Origin: Halomonas denitrificans
GTDB taxonomy: Bacteria; Pseudomonadota; Gammaproteobacteria; Xanthomonadales; Wenzhouxiangellaceae
NCBI GenBank assembly: GCA_019800895.1
Contig: JAHVKF010000002.1
Location: forward strand, 868,001-932,000
Direction of reading: 5' to 3'
DNA: 64,000 nt
Shown: positions 34,875 through 46,360 of the stretch, piece after piece
Numbering within the stretch: position 1 is the stretch's first letter
Layout of the letters: the number at the start of each line of letters is the position of its first letter
The notes under the pieces: model-generated
The model's input: only the letters and a program-made list of their open reading frames with translations
Database searches by the model: none
What the model was told of the DNA's origin: nothing
Program-made: the position numbers and the translations under genes

Positions 34875-35126
34875 TCACAGGCCGTAGCGCTTGATGCGCG
34901 TGCGCAGCGTGGAGCGGGTGACGCCGAGAATGTCCGCGGCCTTCGACTGGTTGCCGCCCGTGTGCTCCAGCACCGTCTCGACCAGCGGTCGCTCGACTTC
35001 GCGAATGATCCTGTCGTGGAGGTCGTTGGGCGGGGTCTGACCCATGTCGTCGAGGTACTGCTTGACGGAGCGGGCGACCACCTCGCGTAGGCAAGGCGAC
35101 TTCGTTTCGGTCTTGGTGGCGGACAT
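34875..35126 (-). CDS. fis: DNA-binding protein Fis
   Basis: An 83-residue nucleoid protein that bends DNA and activates stable RNA promoters. The C-terminal helix-turn-helix VLEHTGGNQSKAADILGVTRSTLRTRIKRYGL is nearly invariant, and VKQYLDDMGQTPPNDLHD forms the dimer helix. It is shorter than the 98-residue E. coli protein at the N-terminus, as in xanthomonads. ATG 35126 has GGAA 7 bases upstream. The fis-purH pair is a conserved arrangement in this branch. Confidence 0.95.
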   Translation of the reverse strand: MSATKTETKSPCLREVVARSVKQYLDDMGQTPPNDLHDRIIREVERPLVETVLEHTGGNQSKAADILGVTRSTLRTRIKRYGL

Positions 35127-35289
35127 TCGGTGTTCCAGGAATCGGGCCGCGCGGCCTTGCGAAAAAAAGGGCCGCAAAGCGTACCACAGCAATTCTTCCG
35201 GGCTGGTGGGAATCTACCGGGTAATACGCGATCGGGCCGCAATCCGTGTCATTTCACCGCGACGCCGGCGAGGCAGGCCCGGCGCTCGC

Positions 35290-36042
35290 TCAGTGGAACG
35301 CCATGCTGAAGCCGGCCGGGGTCGAGCCCTCGACGACCATTTCGAGGACCACGGGAAGGCGCACGTTCGGTGCCAAGGTGCCGTCCGGATCGGCGGTCGG
35401 GTCGAGGTACTGGTCGGGTTCGAGAAGCTTCTGGCCGATCACCTGCTGACTGGCGTCGTACAGGCGCAGATCGATCCGCGGCCAGGCCACCGGTCGGTTC
35501 GAGCGGTTGATCAGCACCGCGCTGACGATCACCGCGTCGCTCAGCGTGGGGTGGCGGTGAAGGTCACGCGAGACCAGTTCGATGGCTGCACCGGGTTCGG
35601 CCGTCGGCGGTTCGCCGAGACCCAGCGCTTCCGGCGGCACGCGCCAGCCTTCGGGGCCGAACAGCTGGAGGCCGATCGACAGCACCGCGACCGCGGCCAG
35701 CGACGGCCAGAGGATCCGGGCCCAGCGCGGGGCGGGGTCGGGCGCAAAATCGGGATCGCCGGCCGGGGAGGGGCCCGGGTCGAAGTCCGTCTCGTCGTGC
35801 TGCGATTCGTTCGCACGCTCGTCGTCGAGCAGCCCGTCCTGCTCGACGTGCGGGTTCAGCATCGGCGGCATGCCGTCGGCCGGGATCGGGATGCTGCCCT
35901 CTCCGGGAATCTCGCGGAACATCGCCGAGAGCGCGTTGATGGTCCGGCCGCAGGCGCCGCAGCGGACCACGCCACCGGCCTGGGCCAGGTCCTCGGGCCG
36001 GATCGGCAGAACGGCCTGGCAGTGCTCGCAGCGGGTATACAT
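35290..36042 (-). CDS. Zinc-ribbon DUF3426 membrane protein
   Basis: A 250-residue protein. Residues 1-32 are an MJ0042-type zinc ribbon (MYTRCEHCQAVLPI and CGACG: C5, C8, C28, C31 by count). A Pro/Asp-rich link and one membrane helix (ILWPSLAAVAVLSIGLQL) lead to a C-terminal DUF3426 domain with LINRSNRPVAWPRIDLRLYDA. The family is unstudied; similar proteins lie upstream of fis in xanthomonads. Position and single helix suggest an inner-membrane protein with a cytoplasmic zinc finger. Confidence 0.85.
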   Translation of the reverse strand: MYTRCEHCQAVLPIRPEDLAQAGGVVRCGACGRTINALSAMFREIPGEGSIPIPADGMPPMLNPHVEQDGLLDDERANESQHDETDFDPGPSPAGDPDFAPDPAPRWARILWPSLAAVAVLSIGLQLFGPEGWRVPPEALGLGEPPTAEPGAAIELVSRDLHRHPTLSDAVIVSAVLINRSNRPVAWPRIDLRLYDASQQVIGQKLLEPDQYLDPTADPDGTLAPNVRLPVVLEMVVEGSTPAGFSMAFH

Positions 36043-36158
36043 TTCTCAGGAAACCTTCTCGGTACATGGCCGGATCGACGTTGTCGGCTCGCTCGGAGCG
36101 AGCCGGCGCAAGAGACCGCTGGTGCAGTGCGAAGGGCGGATCGTCCGTTCCCCGCGGG

Positions 36159-36944
36159 TCAGCCGGCGTCTTCGCTGGTCGCGTCGTCGCCGGCCGGATC
36201 GGGTGCGGCGGTCGGCTCGGTGCCGGTCAGGCGGCGGAACCGCGCCAGTTCTTCGGCGAGCAGCGGCTCGAGTCCGTCGAGCCGGCGCTGGAGGTTGGCG
36301 CGCCGTTGATCGAGTTCGGCCCAGTTGTCGCGCGCCGAACGGATTTCCTCGGCGAGGTGGTCGGGCACGGGACGGCCGTCGCGTTCCAGGGCGGCCGCGT
36401 TGGTCAGCCGCTGGTTGAGGCGCGTTCGAGCCTGCTGCATCAATGCGTCGACCGACCCGAGTTCGGCATCCAGCACCTGCCGCTGGGCCTCGATCGAATC
36501 GCGGACGGCCTCTTCCGTGGGGTAGGCGGCCAGGAACAGGCGGTCCTGCTGCGCCTCGAGGCGGGCCCGCTGCGCGGCGTCGCGCTCGGCGCGGATCCGG
36601 CGTGCCAGCTCGGCCCGCTCCTCGGCGGTCGGGGCACGATCGACGGTCTCTGCGACGCGGCCGTCGGAGGCGATCCGGGCGTGCTCCTGCTGCACCCGCT
36701 CGGGCGGCAGGGTCTGGCTGTAATGGGTTTCGCCGTTCTCGTCCACCCACTTGTAGACGTCCTGGGCGAATGCCGGCCACGGCGCGCAGGCCAGGCCCGC
36801 GACCAGGCCCGCGACCAGGAGGAACGCGACTCCTTCATTCGATCGTGCGCGATTCGAAGCGTCACGGCGCTCCGCGCGCGCCATGACGAGCACTCGGGCG
36901 CGGGTGTGGCTCCCCCGTTCGGCCCCTGTGGTCAGACCCTTCAT
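36159..36944 (-). CDS. DUF4124 domain secreted protein
   Basis: A 261-residue protein. The signal-like hydrophobic stretch VAFLLVAGLVAGLACAPWPAFA ends near residue 60, followed by the DUF4124 core DVYKWVDENGETHYSQTLPP and a long charged helical region rich in Arg/Glu/Gln (about 95-230), probably coiled coil. Starts at 36944 or 36884 are both possible; 36944 has weak GGCGGA before it. DUF4124 proteins are periplasmic or membrane-associated and uncharacterised. Confidence 0.8.
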   Translation of the reverse strand: MKGLTTGAERGSHTRARVLVMARAERRDASNRARSNEGVAFLLVAGLVAGLACAPWPAFAQDVYKWVDENGETHYSQTLPPERVQQEHARIASDGRVAETVDRAPTAEERAELARRIRAERDAAQRARLEAQQDRLFLAAYPTEEAVRDSIEAQRQVLDAELGSVDALMQQARTRLNQRLTNAAALERDGRPVPDHLAEEIRSARDNWAELDQRRANLQRRLDGLEPLLAEELARFRRLTGTEPTAAPDPAGDDATSEDAG

Positions 36945-36958
36945 GATTCCGCCGGCCC

Positions 36959-37624
36959 TCAGGCCGCTCCGTAGTCCCTTTGGTAATCGAGCATAGCAGA
37001 GAGGTCCGCGGACTCCGGCGCATGGCCGGTCGACGACTGGCGAAGTGCGTCAACCAGGTCGGCCAGAGTTGCGATGGCGATCACATCGATCCCCGCTGCT
37101 TTCAACTCAGACCCCGCCGATGCGTCGTCGGTTCCGCGTTCCTGGCGGTCGAGCCCGACGGCGAAGGCGACGACCCGGCCGCCGGCGGCCTCGATCGTGC
37201 GGCGGGCCTCGGCGAAGGCGGTGCCCGCCGACAGGACGTCGTCGATGACCAGCACGCGGCCGTCCACGGGCGCCCCGACCAGCGTGCCGCCCTCGCCGTG
37301 ATTCTTGGCTTCCTTGCGGTTGTAGGCCACGGGCAGGTCGATGCCGTGACGGTCGAGCAGCCGCAGCGCGACGGCCGCCGACAGGGGGATGCCCTTGTAG
37401 GCCGGCCCGAACAGCACGTCGAACTCGACGCCGCTGGACGCGCAGTGATCGGCGATGGCGTCGGCGTAGCAGTCGGCCAGCCGGGCCAGGCTGCCGCCGG
37501 TGCAGAAGCGGCCGGCATTGAAGAAGTACGGGCTGATCCGGCCGGATTTCAGCTCGAAGCGCCCGAAGCGCAGCGCCTCGACCTCCCGGGCCAGCGCGAT
37601 GAAGTCCTGGGTCCATTCGTTCAT
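36959..37624 (-). CDS. pyrE: Orotate phosphoribosyltransferase PyrE
   Basis: A 221-residue enzyme joining orotate and PRPP to orotidine-5'-phosphate in pyrimidine synthesis. Visible are the entry ALRFGRFELKSGRISPYFFNAG, FGPAYKGIPL, the flexible RKEAKNHGEGG loop and the PRPP motif VLVIDDVLSAGTA. Length matches the E. coli enzyme (213). It diverges from xth with 81 bp between them, the usual pairing in gammaproteobacteria. Confidence 0.96.
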   Translation of the reverse strand: MNEWTQDFIALAREVEALRFGRFELKSGRISPYFFNAGRFCTGGSLARLADCYADAIADHCASSGVEFDVLFGPAYKGIPLSAAVALRLLDRHGIDLPVAYNRKEAKNHGEGGTLVGAPVDGRVLVIDDVLSAGTAFAEARRTIEAAGGRVVAFAVGLDRQERGTDDASAGSELKAAGIDVIAIATLADLVDALRQSSTGHAPESADLSAMLDYQRDYGAA

Positions 37625-37705
37625 GGGCGGCAGTGTACCGCCGCTGCCCCAGAGCGCACCATCCAGCGGCTACCATGGGCGCTGTTTTCCGCCCCGACCC
37701 GCTCG

Positions 37706-38482
37706 ATGCGCATCATCAGTCTCAACGCCAACGGCATCCGCGCCGCCCATCGCAAGGGCTTCTTCGACTGGCTGCGTCGCCAGAAGGCCGACGTGGTCTG
37801 CATCCAGGAGACCAAGGCCCAGGAATGGCAGCTCGACGACGCCGAGTTTCGCCCCGCCTACATGAACAGCTGCGTGTATCACGACGCGGAAAAGAAGGGC
37901 TATTCAGGCGTGGCAATCTATGCCCGCAAGGAGCCCGACCGCGTCCAGGCCGGGATCGGCTGGGAGGCCTTCGATCGCGAGGGTCGCTGGCTGCAGGCGG
38001 ATTTCGGCAACACCAGTGTGGTGTCCCTGTACCTGCCCTCGGGGACGTCGAAGGACGAGCGCCAGCAGTTCAAGTACGAGTGCATGGACCACCTCAAGCC
38101 GAAGCTCGAGGAGTGGGCGAAGTCCGGCCGCGACTGGATTATCTGCGGCGACTGGAACATCGCGCACAAGGAGATCGACCTGAAGAACTGGAAGGCCAAC
38201 CAGAAGAACTCCGGGTTCCTGCCCGAGGAGCGCGCCTGGATGGACGAGGTGTTCGGCCCGGTCGGCATGCACGACGCCTTCCGCCGCGTCGACCCGCGGC
38301 CGGAGCAGTACACCTGGTGGTCCAACCGGGGACGCGCCTGGGACAACAACGTCGGGTGGCGGATTGACTACCACGTGACCAGCCAGGGCCCGGCCGACAG
38401 CGCCGGCAGGGCGCGCATCTACAAGGACGTGCGCTTCTCCGACCACGCCCCGCTGATCCTCGATTACGACGCGGATCTCTGA
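37706..38482 (+). CDS. xth: Exodeoxyribonuclease III / AP endonuclease
   Basis: A 258-residue Mg-dependent repair nuclease that cuts at abasic sites. The start MRIISLNANGIRAA, E35 in CIQETKAQ, GDWNIAHKEIDLKN, RIDYH and the terminal SDHAPLILDYD contain the full catalytic set, so it is a nuclease and not a degenerate Crc-type RNA chaperone, which the pseudomonad protein next to pyrE is. ATG 37706 gives the exact family start. It diverges from pyrE. Confidence 0.93.
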   Translation: MRIISLNANGIRAAHRKGFFDWLRRQKADVVCIQETKAQEWQLDDAEFRPAYMNSCVYHDAEKKGYSGVAIYARKEPDRVQAGIGWEAFDREGRWLQADFGNTSVVSLYLPSGTSKDERQQFKYECMDHLKPKLEEWAKSGRDWIICGDWNIAHKEIDLKNWKANQKNSGFLPEERAWMDEVFGPVGMHDAFRRVDPRPEQYTWWSNRGRAWDNNVGWRIDYHVTSQGPADSAGRARIYKDVRFSDHAPLILDYDADL

Positions 38483-38524
38483 GGCTCGGTCTGTGCCGTT
38501 TTCCACGGCTCGGAAAGGCAATCT

Positions 38525-38740
38525 GTCCACGGATGAACACGGATGAACACGGATAGAAAAGCAAGCACAAGCAAGATGCGGAAGCCGAGTTGCACGCGGG
38601 GTCGAGTTGATGGCTTCCTTGTTGGACCCGTTCGATGAGACGGAGTCTCATCAGGCGCTCCACAGATAGCCCGCTGCCGGAGGCAACGACAAGAACAGCA
38701 TCCGTGCTTTATCTGTGTGCATCCGTGTTCATCTGTGGAC
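38525..38740. repeat. 216-bp MITE-like element with 20-bp terminal inverted repeats
   Basis: The left end (38525-38544, beginning GTCCACGGATGAACACGGAT) and right end (38721-38740) are inverted copies with 19 of 20 matches. Inside, a hairpin GATGAGAC-GGA-GTCTCATC (38634-38652) is perfect. The GGATGAACAC unit is also repeated once at the left end. No ORF of note lies inside. The CACGGATGAACACGGAT motif is widespread in intergenic DNA of proteobacteria. The element fills the 302-bp space between xth and ampG, and its right end lies 46 bp before the chosen ampG start. Confidence 0.8.
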
Positions 38741-38785
38741 GACTGGTTTTTCGTTCGAACCGCTGCCTTCCAATCGGCTGGATCG

Positions 38786-40141
38786 ATGTCGGCTGACGCA
38801 ATGACGAGGCGGAGCTGGTCCGAGGCGCTGCGGGTCTATTCGCGGCCGTCGGCGATCCGGATGCTGTTCTTCGGCTTCTCGGCCGGCCTGCCGTTCCTGC
38901 TGGTGTTCACCACGCTGACCGCGTGGCTGCGCGACTACGAGATCTCGCGCTCGGCGATCGGCTTCTTCGCCTGGATCGGCACCACGTACTCGATCAAGGT
39001 GCTGTGGGCGCCGGTGGTCGACCGGGTGGCCCTGCCGGGCCTGACGCGGCTGCTCGGCCAGCGGCGCTCGTGGATGCTGCTGGCCCAGCTCGGCATCGCC
39101 ACGGGGCTGGCCGCGATGGCGCTGACCGATCCGACCGACAGCCTGACCTCGATCGCCCTGCTGGCGCTGTTCGTCGCGTTCTGCTCGGCCACCCAGGACA
39201 TCACGATCGACGCGTTCCGGATCGAGTCCGACGCCGACGAGTACCAGGCCGCCCTGGCCGGTACCTACGTCATCGGTTATCGGCTGGCGATCCTGGCCGC
39301 CGGCGCCGGTGCGCTGTACATCGCCGACTACTGGAACTGGACCGTGGCCTACCTGACCATGGCGGCCTGCATGGGCGTGGGCATGCTGGCGGTGCTGCTG
39401 TCGCGCGAGCCGTCGTCCGCCGACCGCCTCGACATCGAGTCCGATCCGCTGGTCCAGGACTACCGGGCCCGCACGTCGAGCCGAGGCTGGCGCCAGGAGG
39501 CGGGGGCGTGGATCGTCGGTTCCATCGTCGCGCCGTTCAAGGACTTCCTGCGCCGCTACGGCTGGCTGGCGCTTCCCCTGTTGGCCCTGATCGGCCTTTA
39601 CAAGGTCAGCGACCTGTCGATGGCCGCGATGGCCAACCCGCTGTACATCGATCTCGGCTTTTCCTTGTCCGAGATCGCCAGCGTGACCAAGGTCTTCGGC
39701 ATCGTCATGACGCTCCTGGGGGGCGTGGTCGGCGGCGTGGCCGTGGCCCGCTACGGCATCCTGCCGATGATGCTGGTCGGCGCGCTGCTGGTTGCCGGCA
39801 CGAACCTGGTGTTCGCGTGGCTGGCGACCGTCGGCTACAGCCTTCCGGCGCTGTTCGTCACGATCGGCGCCGACAACTTCGCCACCGGCTTCTCCGCCAC
39901 CGTGCTGATCGCCTTCCTGTCCAGCCTGGTCTCGCGCCGCTACACCGCGACCCAGTACGCGCTGTTCAGTTCCTTCATGACCCTGCCGGGCAAGATCATC
40001 GGCGGCCCGTCGGGCCTGATCGTCGACAACGCCGGCTACGTGACCTTCTTCATCTACGCCTCGGCGCTGGGCATTCCGGCGATCCTGCTGATCCTGTGGT
40101 TGATGCGGCGCAAGGCGCTCGACCCGGCAGGGGATGCATGA
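38786..40141 (+). CDS. ampG: AmpG-family muropeptide permease
   Basis: A 451-residue major facilitator with about twelve membrane helices that imports anhydro-muropeptides from cell-wall turnover. Diagnostic blocks are FFGFSAGLPFLLVFTTLTAWLRD, the TQDITIDAFRIE helix, LIGLYKVSDLSMAAMANPLY, DNFATGFSATVLIAFLSSL and TATQYALFSSFMTLPGKIIGG. It is coupled by ATGA overlap (40138-40141) to the following acetyltransferase. ATG 38786 is preferred to 38717, which lies inside the repeat element. Confidence 0.9.
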   Translation: MSADAMTRRSWSEALRVYSRPSAIRMLFFGFSAGLPFLLVFTTLTAWLRDYEISRSAIGFFAWIGTTYSIKVLWAPVVDRVALPGLTRLLGQRRSWMLLAQLGIATGLAAMALTDPTDSLTSIALLALFVAFCSATQDITIDAFRIESDADEYQAALAGTYVIGYRLAILAAGAGALYIADYWNWTVAYLTMAACMGVGMLAVLLSREPSSADRLDIESDPLVQDYRARTSSRGWRQEAGAWIVGSIVAPFKDFLRRYGWLALPLLALIGLYKVSDLSMAAMANPLYIDLGFSLSEIASVTKVFGIVMTLLGGVVGGVAVARYGILPMMLVGALLVAGTNLVFAWLATVGYSLPALFVTIGADNFATGFSATVLIAFLSSLVSRRYTATQYALFSSFMTLPGKIIGGPSGLIVDNAGYVTFFIYASALGIPAILLILWLMRRKALDPAGDA

Positions 40142-40638
40142 GCGAGGTGCTCGTCCGTCCGGCGAGCGGCGCGGACTTCGAGGCGATCCGGACGATCTAT
40201 GCCGAGGCCGTGTCGAACTCGGCCTCTTCCTTCGAACTGGAACCGCCCTCGGTCGAAGAAATGCGGACGCGGCATCGACGCCTCGTCGACGCCGGCTACC
40301 CGTATCTCGTGGCGGTGCTGGATGATCAGCTGGCCGGCTACTGCTACGCCGGACCGTTCCGCGATCGTCCGGCCTATCGCCGGACCGTCGAAAGCTCGGT
40401 CTACGTATCGAGCGCGTTCCGTCGGCGCGGCGTTGCGCGATTGCTCATGGAGCGATTGATCGAGGAATGCGCAACACGCGGTTTCCGTCAGATGATCGCG
40501 GTCATCGGCGGCAAGCGGAACGCAGCTTCGATCGCCCTGCACGAAGTGCTGGGCTTCGCGCACGTCGGCGTGCTGCGCGACGTCGGCCGGAAGTTCGGCG
40601 CATGGCAGGACGTCACCCTGATGCAACGATTGCTCTGA
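40138..40638 (+). CDS. GNAT N-acetyltransferase, phosphinothricin acetyltransferase-like
   Basis: A 166-residue acetyltransferase of the Pat/Bar group (MnaT/YncA-like). VRPASGADFEAIRTIYAEAV opens it; VESSVYVSSAFRRRGVARLLMERLIEE contains the acetyl-CoA loop RRRGVA, and IGGKRNAASIALHEVLGF and WQDVTLMQRLL complete the fold. Such enzymes acetylate methionine derivatives and phosphinothricin-like compounds; the true substrate is unknown. It overlaps ampG. Confidence 0.88.
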   Translation: MSEVLVRPASGADFEAIRTIYAEAVSNSASSFELEPPSVEEMRTRHRRLVDAGYPYLVAVLDDQLAGYCYAGPFRDRPAYRRTVESSVYVSSAFRRRGVARLLMERLIEECATRGFRQMIAVIGGKRNAASIALHEVLGFAHVGVLRDVGRKFGAWQDVTLMQRLL

Positions 40639-40716
40639 CCGACGGGCACCGGCGCTCACTGAAGCAGGCCCTCCACGACGACCCGGCCGCGGTCGCTGGA
40701 GCGCGAGCCGGGCCGG

Positions 40717-42129
40717 TCAGAGCTCCTGGTCCGCGTCCGGACTGAGCAGGTTCTCGCGCTCGGCCTCGTTCGACTCGACGATCACGCGCTTCTCGATCGT
40801 GTCGTCGACCGACACGTCGGACGTGTCCGCATCGGATGCGCCGCTCGACGACGTTGTCTCGTCGGTTGCGGCCCGGGACGGCGAAGCGTCCGCTGCGCCA
40901 GCCGCGTCGACCCGATCGACGATCCGCAGGCGATAGACCGGCTCCGGCATCACGATGCCGGCCTCGTCGAAGGCTTCCTTGACCCGGCGGATCGCTTCGC
41001 TGCGCACCTTGACGAAGCTGGTCTCCTCCTGGTCGACCCAGCCGTAGCAGCGCAGGACCACGTTGGAATCGCCGAGCGCCTCGACGATGACCAGCGCGGG
41101 CGGTTCCTTCAGGACGCCGGGCGTGGCCTCGAGCGTGTCCAGCGCGACCTGCTGCGCGGGCTTGAGTTCGTGGTCCGTGTCGACCCCGACGTCGAACTCG
41201 AAGCGCCGTTCGGGCCTGCGGGTGTAATTGACGATGACCGCCTTGAATACGGTGGCGTTCGGGATCCGCACGTGGTTGCCTTCCGGCGACAGCAGGATGG
41301 TGGCGCGCGAGGTCAGCGCGACGACGTTGCCGAGCTGGCCGTCGATATCGACCAGGTCGTTGACGCCGAAGGGGTTGCGGATGCTCAGGAGGATGGAGGC
41401 GATGTAGTTCTCGACCGTATCGCGCACGGCGAAGCCCAGCGCCAGGCCGAGGATGCCCGCCGCGCCGAGGATCGTGCCGAGCAGGGCGGTGGCGTCGAGC
41501 AGGGCCAGGGCGAGGACCAGGCCGAGGACGATGAACAGCAGGTGCGCGACCTGGCCGAGCAGCTCGGCGATGAACACGTTGGGGCTGAAACGCCGGTAGA
41601 GCGCCTGCCGCCCGCCGACCCAGCGCCCGATCAGCCAGAACAGCACGAAGACCACGAGCGCGACGCCGAACAGGGGCAGTCCGGCAAGCAGGGTGCGGAA
41701 CAGCTCGGCCAGTTCGTTGCCGGTGGACTGCAGCCGATCGTCGAGCGCTCGATTGATCTCCAGCCCGTTCTCCACGTCGACCACGCCCTCGACCTGGCCG
41801 GCCAGGCGCTCGGCGCGCGCGCTGGTGGCCTGAGAGTCCACTTCGCCGGCCAGCTCGACCACCCCGGCCGAAACGGACACGGCAACGCCGTCGAGGGCAT
41901 CGATCTCGGCGTAGATTCCGCGCAGGCGATCGCCGATGCGCTGGTCGATCTGAGGCGTCGATGTCGCCTCGATCGAAGCGGACGCCTCGTCGTTCGGCTC
42001 GTCCACCTGGGCCGCGACCGGGAGGCCGGGCAGGACAAGCAGAAGCACGACGAGGGCGATCGCCACCGGCGGTCGCTGCGCCGTTGAACAACGGAGCGTG
42101 GAACGAGACACCATCGGCAGTCGCATCAT
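40717..42129 (-). CDS. MscS-family mechanosensitive channel with periplasmic BON domain
   Basis: A 470-residue exported-topology membrane protein. A signal segment (VAIALVVLLLVLPGLPVAA) precedes a BON domain (about 65-130: IDALDGVAVSVSAGVVELAGEVDS), followed by membrane helices and the MscS pore region (LGAAGILGLALGFAVRDTVENYIASILLSIRNPF) and beta domain (VALTSRATILLSPEGNHVRIPN). The C-terminus is Ser/Asp-rich. BON-MscS fusions are known; the BON part probably binds lipid or envelope structures. ATG 42129/42126 has GAGGA upstream, which favours this start. Confidence 0.88.
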   Translation of the reverse strand: MMRLPMVSRSTLRCSTAQRPPVAIALVVLLLVLPGLPVAAQVDEPNDEASASIEATSTPQIDQRIGDRLRGIYAEIDALDGVAVSVSAGVVELAGEVDSQATSARAERLAGQVEGVVDVENGLEINRALDDRLQSTGNELAELFRTLLAGLPLFGVALVVFVLFWLIGRWVGGRQALYRRFSPNVFIAELLGQVAHLLFIVLGLVLALALLDATALLGTILGAAGILGLALGFAVRDTVENYIASILLSIRNPFGVNDLVDIDGQLGNVVALTSRATILLSPEGNHVRIPNATVFKAVIVNYTRRPERRFEFDVGVDTDHELKPAQQVALDTLEATPGVLKEPPALVIVEALGDSNVVLRCYGWVDQEETSFVKVRSEAIRRVKEAFDEAGIVMPEPVYRLRIVDRVDAAGAADASPSRAATDETTSSSGASDADTSDVSVDDTIEKRVIVESNEAERENLLSPDADQEL

Positions 42130-42388
42130 GGGCGGGGTCCTCGCGTACGGCTCGTCATCGGGAGTGGTGCGCAACACGCTAGCAGAACACAACCGCGGAG
42201 GCTCGATGGGTGTGTTCGGGACGGTTCGGCGGTGCCGGCGAAAAGGGGCGGAACGGGCCCGATGCCGCTTGTCCGGACGGGCGGCGGGGCGCCGATGCGG
42301 AGCCGGTCACACTCCGGCGTGCGGGTCGGGAACCGGTTCGCTCAAGTTCTTGATGCATCTGGAAAAAAGCTGCGCTAGTCTAGATCCC

Positions 42389-42988
42389 ATGCTGGAAGAA
42401 CTCTCCCAACGCGCCCGATTCCGCCAATGGCTGCAGGCCGTCGCTTCCGGCGAGGTCAGCGAATACCCCGAGCCCTCGGACCTGCCGCGTGACGCGCGGA
42501 TCATGCTCGAAACCGAGGATTCCGTGCGACGTGAGCTGCGCCAGATGCGCAGCGACGTCGGCGTGCTTCGAACGCGCCTGGCCGAACTGGCCGAGGCCGA
42601 CGCGGCGCGCTCGGACGAAGAGCTGGTCAAGAAGATCTCGGCGCGGCTGCGCGAGGCGCGGCGCGCCTCGGTCACCGCCGAGCTCAACAGCGTCTCCTCG
42701 GCCGGCGAACTCCAGCAGGCCCTCGACGAGAAGCAGGCCGAACTCGACGAAGCGCGCGATCGCATCGCCCAGCTCGAGGCGGAGCTCAAGCAGAACCGCG
42801 CCACGCTGGAGCGGGAGCAGGCCAAGCTGCTGCCGGTCGTGCGCTACGCCTATCGGCTGCGCCGCCTGCTGCAGTCGATCTTCGGCGCAGACCAGCTGAC
42901 CGACCAGCACCGCGCGTCGATCGTCGACCTGCTGAAAGCCGGCGGCGTCCCGGTCGACAGCGACCGGCGGGAAGTCACTCGGAACTGA
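42389..42988 (+). CDS. Coiled-coil protein of unknown function
   Basis: A 199-residue charged protein. Residues about 45-155 are heptad-like helix (RRELRQMRSDVGVLRTRLAEL and QALDEKQAELDEARDRIAQLEAELKQ), followed by PVVRYAYRLRRLLQSIFGADQL, which could be a membrane-touching or globular tail. I do not recognise a family. The start MLEELSQRARFRQWLQ has no Shine-Dalgarno sequence. It stands alone between the MscS gene and a probable frameshifted gene. Confidence 0.6.
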   Translation: MLEELSQRARFRQWLQAVASGEVSEYPEPSDLPRDARIMLETEDSVRRELRQMRSDVGVLRTRLAELAEADAARSDEELVKKISARLREARRASVTAELNSVSSAGELQQALDEKQAELDEARDRIAQLEAELKQNRATLEREQAKLLPVVRYAYRLRRLLQSIFGADQLTDQHRASIVDLLKAGGVPVDSDRREVTRN

Positions 42989-43058
42989 TCGATACCGGCC
43001 GGAGCCATCCGGCCGGGGTCGGTAGGGTGCCGGGCCCCACTCGAGAATCGAGATTTCG

Positions 43059-45941
<2,883 letters not shown>

Positions 45942-45967
45942 TCCGGTTCAACGCAGGGCAAGCACCA

Positions 45968-46002
45968 CCCCGGCTTCTTCGGAGGCCGGGGTTCTTCTTT
46001 TG
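45968..46002 (+). terminator. Intrinsic terminator of katG
   Basis: CCCCGGC (45968-45974) and GCCGGGG (45985-45991) form a G+C-rich stem, followed at once by TTCTTCTTTTG. It begins 27 bp after the katG stop, a textbook rho-independent terminator. Confidence 0.85.
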
Positions 46003-46035
46003 TTCGGTCGGTCCCCGGACCCGGTCAGGATTCTC

Positions 46036-46333
46036 CTGTGGGAGCGGGCCTCGCCCGCGATGAACTCATCTCGAGATCAGCACCGGCCATCGCTTGCAAG
46101 GCAAGCTCCCACAGCATCAGACCCGTAGCCCGGGTACGCGCAGCGCACCCGGGGCCTTTCGAGGTCGGATAAACCCCGGGTGCGCTTTGCTTACCCGGGC
46201 TACGAAACCGGGGATCTTCTTGCCGGTCAGCTTCGGTCCCGATGGAGATCCTCCTAAGGAAGCGGGCCTCGACCGCGAAGAAGTGACCTCGAGGTCGGCA
46301 CCTATTATCGCTTGCAGGGCAAGCGCCCACAGG
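46036..46333. repeat. Composite REP/BIME-like repeat block
   Basis: The first element spans 46036-46114: outer CTGTGGGAGC/GCTCCCACAG (46036-46045, 46105-46114), an inner hairpin GCGGGC-CTC-GCCCGC (46044-46058) and a second hairpin GCTTGC...GCAAGC (46092-46106). A related, more degraded element follows at about 46253-46333, with GCTTGC-AGG-GCAAGC at 46310-46324. Between them is an unrelated palindrome (46125-46203, separate entry). No gene lies here. This resembles REP pairs spread by RAYT transposases; no RAYT gene is in the window. Confidence 0.8.
46125..46203. repeat. 30-bp-arm palindrome, copy 1 (GTAGCCCGGGTA family)
   Basis: The arms 46125-46154 and 46174-46203 are near-perfect inverted copies, each starting or ending with GTAGCCCGGGTA and containing GCGCACCCGGGG. 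The loop is 19 bases. A second copy of the same element is found at 59202-59288 downstream of aceK. The motif is known informally from many gammaproteobacterial intergenic regions. Confidence 0.85.
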
Positions 46334-46360
46334 TCCAGTTCGGATGGATCGGTCGCCAGC

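Noticed and set aside
37706-38482. Naming the pyrE-linked nuclease as Crc, the catabolite repression protein
   Set aside because: The catalytic residues for AP endonuclease activity are all present, unlike in Crc.
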